Of a stretch of DNA of 46,602 bases, positions 32,691-39,803 are shown in pieces. The notes under the pieces are model-generated. The model did not search any database. It saw only the letters and a list, made by a program, of their open reading frames with translations, and was not told where the DNA came from. Positions within the stretch are counted from its first letter, which is position 1. Each line of letters begins with the position of its first letter. A program made the translations under genes and the position numbers. Origin of the DNA: Deltaproteobacteria bacterium UBA5329 (GTDB lineage Bacteria > Desulfobacterota > Syntrophorhabdia > Syntrophorhabdales > Syntrophorhabdaceae); the NCBI GenBank assembly GCA_002408185.1, contig DHQV01000067.1, positions 1-46,602 on the forward strand. The letters are read 5' to 3'.

Positions 32691-33122
32691 ATGGAAAAGA
32701 AGTGGACGTGTGCTAAATGCGGGAAGTTAAATGAAGCGGATGCGAGACGTTGTTATTTCTGCGATCATTTCCTCAACGAATTGACGAATTACAGGGTAGA
32801 ACATCAAACTGTAATGACGACAATCAATAACGGTGCTACCGGAAAGAGCGTACAAGAATCTGAACCATCAATCGAAACATTTAAAAAGCAGTATGAAGAA
32901 GCTTTACGTCACGATAAATTGCCATTCTTGACAGGCACGACGCGGGTTGCTATGCAATGGATTATCGGATGTGCCTTATTCGTGTTCTTTTGGTTTGTCG
33001 CCGATCAACTTATATTTCGAGAAAGTTTTTCAAGGAGTACCTTAGGAACTGAGATTATTCTGTTTCTTTCCACAATGGCTTCATACTCCATAGTCAAAGC
33101 GTTGTTTGGCGGATTGAAATGA
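32691..33122 (+). CDS. Zinc-finger membrane protein (RanBP2-type finger plus two helices)
   Basis: Unknown function, 143 residues from the ATG at 32691 (GGTGGGG ahead). The N-terminus WTCAKCGKLNEADARRCYFCDHF follows the W-x-C-x2-C-x3-N-x6-C-x2-C pattern of RanBP2-type zinc fingers, which often bind RNA or protein. A polar linker follows, then two membrane helices: MQWIIGCALFVFFWFVA and a helix within TEIILFLSTMASYSIVKALF. The finger would lie in the cytoplasm. A start at 32655 is possible but would add 12 residues before the finger. Confidence 0.65.
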   Translation: MEKKWTCAKCGKLNEADARRCYFCDHFLNELTNYRVEHQTVMTTINNGATGKSVQESEPSIETFKKQYEEALRHDKLPFLTGTTRVAMQWIIGCALFVFFWFVADQLIFRESFSRSTLGTEIILFLSTMASYSIVKALFGGLK

Positions 33123-33636
33123 TAAATGGGCTTATGGAAGCAGAAGACAAAACGGCTTAATCTTGACCGTAGCGGCATCATAAGCACCGATTAGAGCAAG
33201 TACCCACAGGTCAACCAGAAAACATCGTAGATGTGGCAAGGAAGACAATACAGACAAAATAAGGAAGCTAATCAAGATGGTATTTTGATCATCTTTCGTA
33301 TGTCAGCCCGTGTCAATAGCCAGTCTACAGAGTTAAGCCTATTGCATAAGTTATGATGATGGGAATGGTTGATAGCAGATGATTAGGAATAGGAACATAT
33401 ATAGGGGAAAATATCGGAAAAGGATTTATCATTGCCTACTGGAAAATGGGAAAAGGACTTATACCTTCAACACGTAGACCTTGAGCGGGCGCGGGCGCGC
33501 GTAATATAAAAGAGATTATATATTTAAATAAATATATAAATATTTAAAGGTGTTGCGCATCGCATTCAACTCTTGCTAATTAAAAATTTACAATGTTTAA
33601 ATAGTTATTATATTTATCAGGGAGCAGCAAAAGGAA
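33123..33636. other. Non-coding region with G+C box and A+T-rich tract
   Basis: 514 bp without a supported gene. A G+C-rich box (GCGGGCGCGGGCGCGCG, 33485-33501) is followed at once by about 45 bp that are almost all A and T (33502-33547), including ATATTTAAATAAATATATAA. This could be a regulatory site or a helix-opening region. A promoter for the next gene lies at the right end. Confidence 0.5.
33587..33614 (+). promoter_or_regulatory. Promoter of the 33637-34572 gene
   Basis: TTTACA (33587-33592), a 16 nt spacer and TATATT (33609-33614), 22 nt before the start codon. Confidence 0.5.
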
Positions 33637-34572
33637 ATGAAAACGAAACCGGACAGAGATGTGCTAATCGAAACGCTTGATGAAATAGTCAAAAGATATC
33701 CACCAAACTTTTTCGCCACCGTAGAAAACGCTGATCATGATATCAAAACAGCATTTCGGGAATTAATAGGCCAGCACGAAGAGGTTATTCAGTATCCTAA
33801 TTTTCTGCAAATATATGTTCCAGGTAAAACAACATCTCAGATAGCAGACGATATTCTTCAGCCTAGGCGAAAAAAGCCACGAAGCATCTCAAAAGAAAAT
33901 AAAATACTTTTTAATGTTGATAATATATTGAACAACCCAGAAGCCGTCACCGACAAATATCAGGTCGATATTGATAAACAGACATTTTGCGGGTTCTTGA
34001 GAATGGCCAACAACCTCAGAACTTACGAAAAATCATTGGATGAGTATTTCTCCGACCTTTCCGACAAAAAGAGAACCTGCATTGCTGAAAGCCTGGGATG
34101 TCTTTATGAGACAAACATCTTCTTCAGAACAGAACTCTACAAAAAATATCAAGACAAAGCAAAGACCGCTAAGAAAATGCCCGAATTGGAAGAATACCAT
34201 AGCGATGCACATAAGCTGGTCACAATGAAGAAGGGCGGGAAACAGATTACCCAAAAGAGTATCGAACAAGATATTCAGGAATTCAGAGACTATCTCATCC
34301 ATGAGGATGTTTCTAGGAAGGCCGACAAAGAACTCTATGATGTAAAACGGTTCAGGTATCTCGCTTATTTAATTATAGAAATTGGCAACTTTTTCAACAA
34401 AGGACCCAAGAAGCTCGCCGGTAAAAAGATCAGCAAAAGGAACGAAGGCAATGTCAATTTCTCAATTGATCGATACCTCGACGACCTTATGTCGCAGGCG
34501 AGGGACACATATGCTGTTCTTTCGGTAACCCTCCCATTACTTCATTGCGAAGGCGAAGCAATAACCCAATAA
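33637..34572 (+). CDS. Unknown 311-residue protein of the element
   Basis: Not recognised. Soluble, Lys- and Asp-rich, mostly helical, with no Walker, metal or membrane motif. The middle has a helix pair (LRMANNLRTYEKSLDEYFSDL; ESLGCLYETNIFFRTELYKKY). AAAGGA sits ahead of the ATG. A long leader and its own promoter suggest separate expression from the replication genes that follow after 130 nt. Confidence 0.65.
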   Translation: MKTKPDRDVLIETLDEIVKRYPPNFFATVENADHDIKTAFRELIGQHEEVIQYPNFLQIYVPGKTTSQIADDILQPRRKKPRSISKENKILFNVDNILNNPEAVTDKYQVDIDKQTFCGFLRMANNLRTYEKSLDEYFSDLSDKKRTCIAESLGCLYETNIFFRTELYKKYQDKAKTAKKMPELEEYHSDAHKLVTMKKGGKQITQKSIEQDIQEFRDYLIHEDVSRKADKELYDVKRFRYLAYLIIEIGNFFNKGPKKLAGKKISKRNEGNVNFSIDRYLDDLMSQARDTYAVLSVTLPLLHCEGEAITQ

Positions 34573-34702
34573 TCCTTCCTCTCAAAAGTAACCCACCAAT
34601 CAGTAACTCTTTGATAATGTAAGGTATTATCTATAACCCCAAAAAGATAAATCTCGATTTGATATGATCCCTTTGTAAGATTAATTTACACAAGGAGACG
34701 AG

Positions 34703-34990
34703 ATGGATATGACAAAAACCTCTACCGCATCACCCCCAGAAACAATCATCGAAGACAGTATTCAGGCCGGGATTCTTGAAACTCTTGGATGCGTGGTTAT
34801 CCCCGAATCTGATAGGGCTGGACACGTCTGTTACAAGATCATCGGTGACGTCGATGGGTGTCTCAAAAAGCTCTATGAAAATCATCCAGTCGGTGCGATG
34901 GACGTTCTCAGAGCGGTTAAAGCTGCGAGACAGGCTATTTTCAGCTTTCGCAAAGGAAATGGTTTTGGAAATGGAAACCTCAACCGCTAA
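34703..34990 (+). CDS. Small unknown protein upstream of the primase
   Basis: 95 residues, with a strong AAGGAGACGAG ribosome site. Segments GDVDGCLKKLYENHPVGAMDVLRAVKAARQAIFS look helical and family-like, but I cannot name it. The last 20 nt overlap the primase-polymerase gene, so the two are probably translated together. It could be a replication accessory protein. Confidence 0.6.
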   Translation: MDMTKTSTASPPETIIEDSIQAGILETLGCVVIPESDRAGHVCYKIIGDVDGCLKKLYENHPVGAMDVLRAVKAARQAIFSFRKGNGFGNGNLNR

Positions 34991-36593
34991 TCTCTCCTAT
35001 GCTCTTAAGTATCATGAGGCCGGCTGTTCAGTGATTCCCGTGGGTCTCAACAAGAAGCCATTTTCTTCTTGGTCAACAAACCAAGAAACAAAACATACAG
35101 AAGACGAAATCAGAGCCTTGTGGGACAGTCACCCCAATGCAAACCCCGCAATCGTCACGGGCGAAATTTCTGGTATCGTAGTCGTCGATGTTGATGATAT
35201 GGAAAACGGCCTCGCAAACCTTGCAGAATATATTCCGCCTTCAATTGAGACCCCGACAGCACGGACGCCTACAGGTGGCTTGCATTTTTACTTTAAACAT
35301 CCGGGGGAAAAGATAGGAAACAATCGTGGTGGTATTCCTGGATGTGATTTTCAAGGTGATGGCGGTTACGTTGTGGCTCCTCCTTCATACTGTGAATACG
35401 TAAAGAAGGGAAAGCAAATTAAGGGGTTTTATGAGTGGATAAAATCCCCGGACGAATGCGATTGTGCGCCGTTGCCTTCAGCTTATTTTAAAAAAATCTT
35501 TTTATATAATAGGGAACAAGTTAGTCACATCACATCTAGTCACATAGATAACATCCAGTCACAATATTTCATTGAAGGCCGCCGGGATGAAGATCTTTTT
35601 CATGCAGCAAATTGCCTGATAAAGGCCGGAGCGAACCCACAGTATGTTAAGCAAGTCATTGAAATACTTGCAAGTAATTGCAACCCGCCTTTCCCTGAAA
35701 AAGAAATTCAAGCCAAAATTAAGAGCGCTCTTGATCGAGCGGAGCGGAGAGATCGAAACATTGCCGAGGAAGTAAAGCAATGGATTCTAGTCACATCTGG
35801 TCACTTCCTAGTCACAGATAGTCACAAGGAACTGGACTTAGTCACATCCAGTCACAAACATGCTGCGAATGTCGCCTTCAAAAGACTGTCTGAAGGTCCG
35901 AACCCCCTGATCGAAAGGTACGGCCAAAAGCGCGGATCTTATAGATTGATCGAGAGCGACGTTGAGATAATCGACTTCCTCAACGCACCGGTTAATGAAT
36001 TTGATATAGACCTTCCTCTGTTGTTGTCGGGGCAACTTAAACTTTATCCTGGGAACGTGGGGATCTTTGCCGGGGCTAAATCGTCGGGCAAAACTGCCAT
36101 TGCTCTTGACCTTATCAAGCGGAACCAGGAACGGTATGAAGTTGTTTATATGAACTCTGAAATGCACGACACCGAGATGAGGACCCGTTTAGAGCTTCAC
36201 GGAGATATGAAGTTAACCGATTGGAGATTTAAGGCAATTCGCCGAGGGCATGACTGGGCGGATCTTATTACTCCCGAAAAGAAGCTATTCGTTATCGATT
36301 ACATGGAAAATGTTGACGGCGACGCATGGCGTATAGGGTCCGAGATAAAGAAGATCCATGACAAGCTCAAAGAGGGTGTTGCAATTATCTTCCTGCAAAA
36401 GAAGTCAGGCGAAGACCTTGCAAGAGGCGGACAATACACACTCGATAAGGCCCGCTTTTATGTAGCGCTGGACAAGGGCAAGGCTAAGATCATAGACGCG
36501 AAAGCATTCAGGGGCGAGAACCCGAACGGTAAAACCCTGTCATTCAAGACCGTGCAGGGAACTAAAATAATGCCGCAAGGCACATGGGGATAA
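34971..36593 (+). CDS. Bifunctional primase-polymerase / RepA-like ATPase
   Basis: Replication initiator of the element, 540 residues. The N-terminal primase-polymerase domain runs from about 10 to 165: IPVGLNKKPFSSW, the metal-binding DVDD near 74-77, and TPTGGLHFYFKH with the third active-site residue. A linker (about 180-300) carries DNA repeats described separately. The C-terminal ATPase has FAGAKSSGKTAIAL (Walker A, about 367-380), LFVIDYMEN (Walker B) and a RepA/AAA_25-like end. Together these could prime and unwind the element's origin. The start at 34971 is chosen because the domain begins just after it; ATG 34959 is an alternative, and any longer frame would run through the previous gene. 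Confidence 0.85.
   Translation: METSTANLSYALKYHEAGCSVIPVGLNKKPFSSWSTNQETKHTEDEIRALWDSHPNANPAIVTGEISGIVVVDVDDMENGLANLAEYIPPSIETPTARTPTGGLHFYFKHPGEKIGNNRGGIPGCDFQGDGGYVVAPPSYCEYVKKGKQIKGFYEWIKSPDECDCAPLPSAYFKKIFLYNREQVSHITSSHIDNIQSQYFIEGRRDEDLFHAANCLIKAGANPQYVKQVIEILASNCNPPFPEKEIQAKIKSALDRAERRDRNIAEEVKQWILVTSGHFLVTDSHKELDLVTSSHKHAANVAFKRLSEGPNPLIERYGQKRGSYRLIESDVEIIDFLNAPVNEFDIDLPLLLSGQLKLYPGNVGIFAGAKSSGKTAIALDLIKRNQERYEVVYMNSEMHDTEMRTRLELHGDMKLTDWRFKAIRRGHDWADLITPEKKLFVIDYMENVDGDAWRIGSEIKKIHDKLKEGVAIIFLQKKSGEDLARGGQYTLDKARFYVALDKGKAKIIDAKAFRGENPNGKTLSFKTVQGTKIMPQGTWG
35523..35563 (+). repeat. Iteron-like repeats, cluster 1
   Basis: Three copies of AGTCACA at 35523, 35538 and 35557, inside the primase-polymerase gene. 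They share the TAGTCACATC form with cluster 2, 220 bp downstream. Confidence 0.65.
35789..35856 (+). repeat. Iteron-like repeats, cluster 2 (about 10 bp phasing)
   Basis: Copies of AGTCACA (one as GGTCACT) start at 35789, 35799, 35810, 35820, 35840 and 35850, so steps are 10, 11, 10, 20 and 10 bp. Because 10 is not a multiple of 3, the copies fall in different reading frames, so the repetition is at DNA level and not a protein repeat. Helical phasing points to a protein-binding array, probably the replication origin. Confidence 0.75.
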
Positions 36594-36595
36594 AA

Positions 36596-37141
36596 ATGAA
36601 CTTTAACGTTAACATTTACGATAACGATGAAGTATATCGTCGCGGTGATTATCTGAATTTGAGACATTATATCGGAATCAGCACCGGCAGGCATCCAGTT
36701 GATTATGAGATCGAATTGAGCAGGCTTAATACACCGACGAAAGCTCTGCAATTCTTGGCCCATCTTCTCGAAAAAACCTGGGTAACGCGGGATATGCTCT
36801 TTCGGATGGTTTGCATACTTGAAAAAAATTTCAAGTACAACCTGTCAGAATTAACGACGCAGCACAAGGAGGGTGACACCATGGCCGGCACAGTAACCAA
36901 CATGAACACAAAAACTAGCAGATGTACATTCAACGAAAAAGTGAATACCATTGATATCCGGCCATTACCAGATTCCGGTTACGTTTATCAGGTTGATCTT
37001 GATTGGTGTACTACCTCAAAAGGCGTTCTTGATTGGATACATCAAGTCCACGAAAAAAACTGGGGCGCGGATGTAATGGACGAATTCCTTGAACTTCTCT
37101 TCGCCCATATCCCAAGCAAGCTCTGGCACGGGGGAACGTGA
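36596..37141 (+). CDS. Unknown protein made of two tandem related domains
   Basis: 181 residues from ATG 36596 (GGGG ahead); ATG 36584, overlapping the primase stop, is the alternative. Two halves align: YEIELSRLNTPTKALQFLAHLLEKTW and YQVDLDWCTTSKGVLDWIHQVHEKNW. Between them an AAGGAGG ribosome site lies 8 nt before an in-frame ATG at 36881, so the second half (87 residues) may also be made on its own. It looks like two tandem genes that became fused. Function unknown; it may be a replication or regulatory accessory. Confidence 0.65.
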   Translation: MNFNVNIYDNDEVYRRGDYLNLRHYIGISTGRHPVDYEIELSRLNTPTKALQFLAHLLEKTWVTRDMLFRMVCILEKNFKYNLSELTTQHKEGDTMAGTVTNMNTKTSRCTFNEKVNTIDIRPLPDSGYVYQVDLDWCTTSKGVLDWIHQVHEKNWGADVMDEFLELLFAHIPSKLWHGGT

Positions 37142-37365
37142 TGGAAACCATATGGGAAGCCTTAAAGAATCCAAGAGATCTTATCCGAATTTCAATCGGT
37201 GAATTTAAAGGTAATCTGATCTGTGATTTTAGGCTTTGGTATCTTGCTGAGCCGGATTTGTGGAAACCATCGCCGAAGGGCTTATCCTTCTCCGCCAGCC
37301 TTCTTCCAGAGATTATCGATGCGTTGAAAGTTGCGGAACAAAAACTTCATTACGGGGGGAAATGA
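37141..37365 (+). CDS. PC4/p15-like single-strand DNA-binding protein
   Basis: 74 residues, starting in an overlap with the previous stop (TGATG) after GGGGGAA. RISIGEFKGNLICDFRLWYL and WKPSPKGLSFSASLLPEIIDAL follow the PC4 (YdbC-like) pattern: an antiparallel sheet, a KG-L-S turn, then one helix. Such small proteins dimerise and bind single-stranded DNA or act in transcription. Next to the primase-polymerase it may coat the opened origin. The gap to the integrase (37366-37487) is empty. Confidence 0.75.
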   Translation: METIWEALKNPRDLIRISIGEFKGNLICDFRLWYLAEPDLWKPSPKGLSFSASLLPEIIDALKVAEQKLHYGGK

Positions 37366-37487
37366 TCGCCTGGTATCGGAAATACTCATAGCCCAAGAAG
37401 AACAACGGTTTTTCATACATTAAAAAATGACAATGATAAAGAGGAAAGGTTCAATAGGATTCAAAAATATACCCTAACGCTGGCATC

Positions 37488-38855
37488 GTGGTAATCACGA
37501 CCGGGAGAAAAATAAACAGGGCGGTTTTATTGAACATTCCACTTCACAGCTTGACACCTTCAAACGCTTTGGATATTCTGTCCGTGTTATCTCAACCCGG
37601 AGCGAAATTGAAGGGGACCATCAGGACAAAAGAAAGCTGCCCGAAATGCGGGGAAGACTTCATGCATTACCCGAAGCTCGGTTTCGTCTGTCCTGAGTGC
37701 AAGACTGTGCCGAAGAAGGTCTTCATTGACCTGTACCACAAGGGTTATGGCAGGGTGAAGATATACAGCGACAAGCAGGGCGAAGCCCTGGATAGTTATT
37801 CGCGGGCCGTGTCACTTCAGGAAACGATTACCACCGAAGTAAAAAACAAGACGTTCAACCCTGCTAATTACGTCAAAAAAGAAGCAAAACACTTCTGGTG
37901 TTCTAACCTTCTTGATGAAATGCTCGCTGACCGGATCGGAGCAATCGCACCTTCGAATAAGAAAGACTATACTCGGATGGTCAAGATTGAAAAGGCTCAC
38001 TTCGGAACCAAGAACGTTAAAGATCTGATCAACTATGACATAATCCAGTTTGATAGGTATTTACAGGATGTGGGGTATAAGGATAATGGCGGGTATAAAA
38101 ATCCGAACACCCGAAAGAAGATCCTCGATCATTTCAGAAGCTTCATAAATTACTGCATCATTGACCGGCAGATACCTGGTGTCATTATGCCGAAATTCCC
38201 CGAAATCGATGTCCCCGTCCCGGTGATCCACTGGCTCAACATGGAAGCCCAGCAGGCTATCTACAATGACCATATTCCCGGCGAGCATAAGCCCATCGTG
38301 GCGTTTCTCATGATTTACGGGTGCAGGCCGGGGGAAGCACGAGCAATCAAGTGCAAGGACGTCGACCTGGCTAATGATTGTTTCACCATATCGTCCAGCT
38401 TTTCCGGGAATGTCTACCGCGAGAAGAAGAGGAAGGGCAGGGGATCGAAGCCCTCCGTCAAGCCGATCCACGACGAGATCCGCGAGTATATGACGGAGCG
38501 GGTAAATAGCAATCTCCCGGAGGCCTGGCTGTTCCCGTATCCGAGAACGGGCGACGCATACCCGCAGAGCGCTCTTGAGAGCTTGTGGCGACGGCTACGA
38601 AAGAAAGCCGGGATACCTGAGTGTGTTCGTATGTACGACGCCACACGTCACAGCAGGGCATCGCAGGAAGCAAACAAGGGCGTACCATCTCACACGATTC
38701 AAGCATTGCTTGGACACTCTAATGATCAGATGATGAAGCGATATACCCAGATAGAAGTTGAGACTCAGAGAGGGGTGCTGAAAGAGTTCACCTTGAAGAA
38801 GGATTGTGTCCCCAGAGTGTCCCTACTTAAAAAATCAGAAAATAATAATGAATAA
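37488..38855 (+). CDS. int: Tyrosine recombinase (integrase) with N-terminal zinc ribbon
   Basis: Integrates and excises the element at tRNA-Leu. It has 455 residues. The N-terminus has CPKCGEDF and FVCPECK (51-72), a zinc ribbon. A core-binding SAM-like domain spans about 135-225. The catalytic domain shows Arg280 in YGCRPGEAR, Arg387 in YDATRHSRAS, His410 in LLGHS and Tyr419 in MKRYTQ. The second-box His is replaced by Asp or Tyr, as in some relatives. The start is GTG at 37488, with no better choice seen. It ends 23 nt before attR, and its last codons include one of the possible arm sites. Confidence 0.93.
   Translation: MVITTGRKINRAVLLNIPLHSLTPSNALDILSVLSQPGAKLKGTIRTKESCPKCGEDFMHYPKLGFVCPECKTVPKKVFIDLYHKGYGRVKIYSDKQGEALDSYSRAVSLQETITTEVKNKTFNPANYVKKEAKHFWCSNLLDEMLADRIGAIAPSNKKDYTRMVKIEKAHFGTKNVKDLINYDIIQFDRYLQDVGYKDNGGYKNPNTRKKILDHFRSFINYCIIDRQIPGVIMPKFPEIDVPVPVIHWLNMEAQQAIYNDHIPGEHKPIVAFLMIYGCRPGEARAIKCKDVDLANDCFTISSSFSGNVYREKKRKGRGSKPSVKPIHDEIREYMTERVNSNLPEAWLFPYPRTGDAYPQSALESLWRRLRKKAGIPECVRMYDATRHSRASQEANKGVPSHTIQALLGHSNDQMMKRYTQIEVETQRGVLKEFTLKKDCVPRVSLLKKSENNNE
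38805..38824. repeat. Possible integrase arm site, right copy
   Basis: TGTGTCCCCAGA-G-TGTCCC matches 19734-19753 with one internal mismatch and the same orientation. It codes for the end of the integrase. Confidence 0.4.
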
Positions 38856-38878
38856 TATCAGATACTTGGATGGTGTAT

Positions 38879-38906
38879 ATGCGGGTTCAAGCCCCGCCTC
38901 CGGCAT
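38879..38906. repeat. Right attachment site (attR)
   Basis: 28 bp identical to the end of tRNA-Leu at 19656-19683 (T arm plus acceptor strand and flanking T). There is no tRNA body here, so this is the displaced partial copy left by integration. Confidence 0.93.
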
Positions 38907-38935
38907 ATAACACATCTACAATCTTGGAATGATGT

Positions 38936-38975
38936 GCGGCTAACGACAAACGGCTAATGGCTAACGGTAAAAGGC
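38936..38975 (-). repeat. Heptad-repeat tail after kdsB
   Basis: Read on the minus strand, 5 nt after the kdsB stop: GCCTTTT, ACCGTTA, GCCATTA, GCCGTTT, GTCGTTA, then GCCGC. This is the same family as the tails of cobO, rtcB and secA, with T instead of A at position 6. Confidence 0.7.
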
Positions 38976-38980
38976 AACCA

Positions 38981-39712
38981 TCATATGAAGTTTAGGTTCA
39001 GGACAAGGCGCGCCTTTTGAAGGTCATCCATCGTATCTATGCCGAAGCCGTCATAGTCCGTGGTCAGGACCCTGACCCTGAAGCCGTTTTCTAGAATGCG
39101 CAGTTGTTCCAGTGATTCTGCCTCCTCAAGCCTGCTCTTCTGCATGGACACGAATTTTCCCAAGAAACCGCGCTTAAATCCGTAGATACCGATATGCTTA
39201 TAGAGAATAGGCCTGGCATTGGGGTTTCTCACATAGGGAATAGAGGCTCGTGAAAAATAGAGGGCAAAACCGTTCTTGTCGACCACAACCTTTACAGTAT
39301 TGGGGTCCGCATACTCCTTGTCATTGGTCACGGGCGTACACAAGGTTGCAACATCGAGAGATTCGTTTTCCAGAACGGAAAAGAGAAGATCGATCATATC
39401 GGGCCGTATGAACGGCTCGTCACCCTGCACATTTATGACCAGGTCAGCATCTGTGTCCTTGACAGCTTCGAATACCCTGTCGGTGCCGCTTTTACATGAT
39501 GAGCTGGTCATAACTGCTTCTGCCCCGAAAGATGAAGCGGCATCGGCTATGCGCTGATCATCCGTGGCAATGATCACACGGTCTTTGTTGCGCGATTCCT
39601 TGGCGCGTTCGTAGACAAGTTGGATCAGGGATTTGCCCGATATTTCAAGAAGAGGCTTGCCGGGAAGCCGCGTTGATTCATAGCGAGCGGGAATGACGAT
39701 GATTTTTTTCAA
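38981..39712 (-). CDS. kdsB: 3-deoxy-manno-octulosonate cytidylyltransferase (CMP-KDO synthetase)
   Basis: Activates KDO with CTP for lipopolysaccharide core synthesis. It has 243 residues. The nucleotide-binding start IPARYESTRLPGKPL (7-21), VINVQGDEPFI (about 93-103) and YKHIGIYGFKRGFL are characteristic. The last part, VLTTDYDGFGIDTMDDL, closes the fold. It shows that the cell makes KDO-containing LPS, in line with the porin. A weak AAAAATTG leader with little ribosome site precedes the ATG. Confidence 0.96.
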   Translation of the reverse strand: MKKIIVIPARYESTRLPGKPLLEISGKSLIQLVYERAKESRNKDRVIIATDDQRIADAASSFGAEAVMTSSSCKSGTDRVFEAVKDTDADLVINVQGDEPFIRPDMIDLLFSVLENESLDVATLCTPVTNDKEYADPNTVKVVVDKNGFALYFSRASIPYVRNPNARPILYKHIGIYGFKRGFLGKFVSMQKSRLEEAESLEQLRILENGFRVRVLTTDYDGFGIDTMDDLQKARLVLNLNFI

Positions 39713-39734
39713 TTTTTAAGGACCCTTTCCGGCT

Positions 39735-39800
39735 GGCTAACGGCTAACGGAAAAAAGTTTTTTCAGAAATATATCAGCCGTTAACCATCCACCCTTAGCC
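39735..39800. repeat. Heptad-repeat hairpin after argJ
   Basis: Read on the minus strand after the argJ stop: GGCTAAG, GGTGGAT, GGTTAAC, GGCTGAT. GGCTAACGGCT (39735-39745) and AGCCGTTAACC (39776-39786) form an 11 bp stem with one G-U pair. A-and-T tracts lie in the loop. This copy is in the opposite orientation to the others. Confidence 0.65.
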
Positions 39801-39803
39801 GTC

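Larger units (their letters stand above)
19656..38906. mobile_element. Integrated element in tRNA-Leu, about 19.2 kb
   Basis: Bounded by 28 bp exact direct repeats, the left one being the tRNA-Leu 3' end. A tyrosine integrase lies 23 nt inside the right repeat. Inside are a primase-polymerase/ATPase, PC4-like protein, excisionase-like HTH, serine recombinase, restriction-modification genes, and several unknown or HEPN-like proteins. Base composition is visibly richer in A+T than the flanks, and the heptad tails of chromosomal genes are missing. No capsid, terminase, tail, relaxase or type IV secretion genes are seen, so a phage satellite or mobilisable defence island is more likely than a full prophage or conjugative element. 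Confidence 0.9.

Noticed and set aside
35523..35856. A repeated peptide in the primase linker
   Set aside because: The repeats shift reading frame because of the 10-11 bp steps, so the signal is in the DNA.
38879..38906. A second tRNA-Leu gene
   Set aside because: Only the T arm and acceptor strand are present; no anticodon arm lies upstream.
19656..38906. A complete prophage or conjugative element
   Set aside because: No terminase, portal, capsid, tail, lysis, relaxase or coupling-protein gene is found in the interval.
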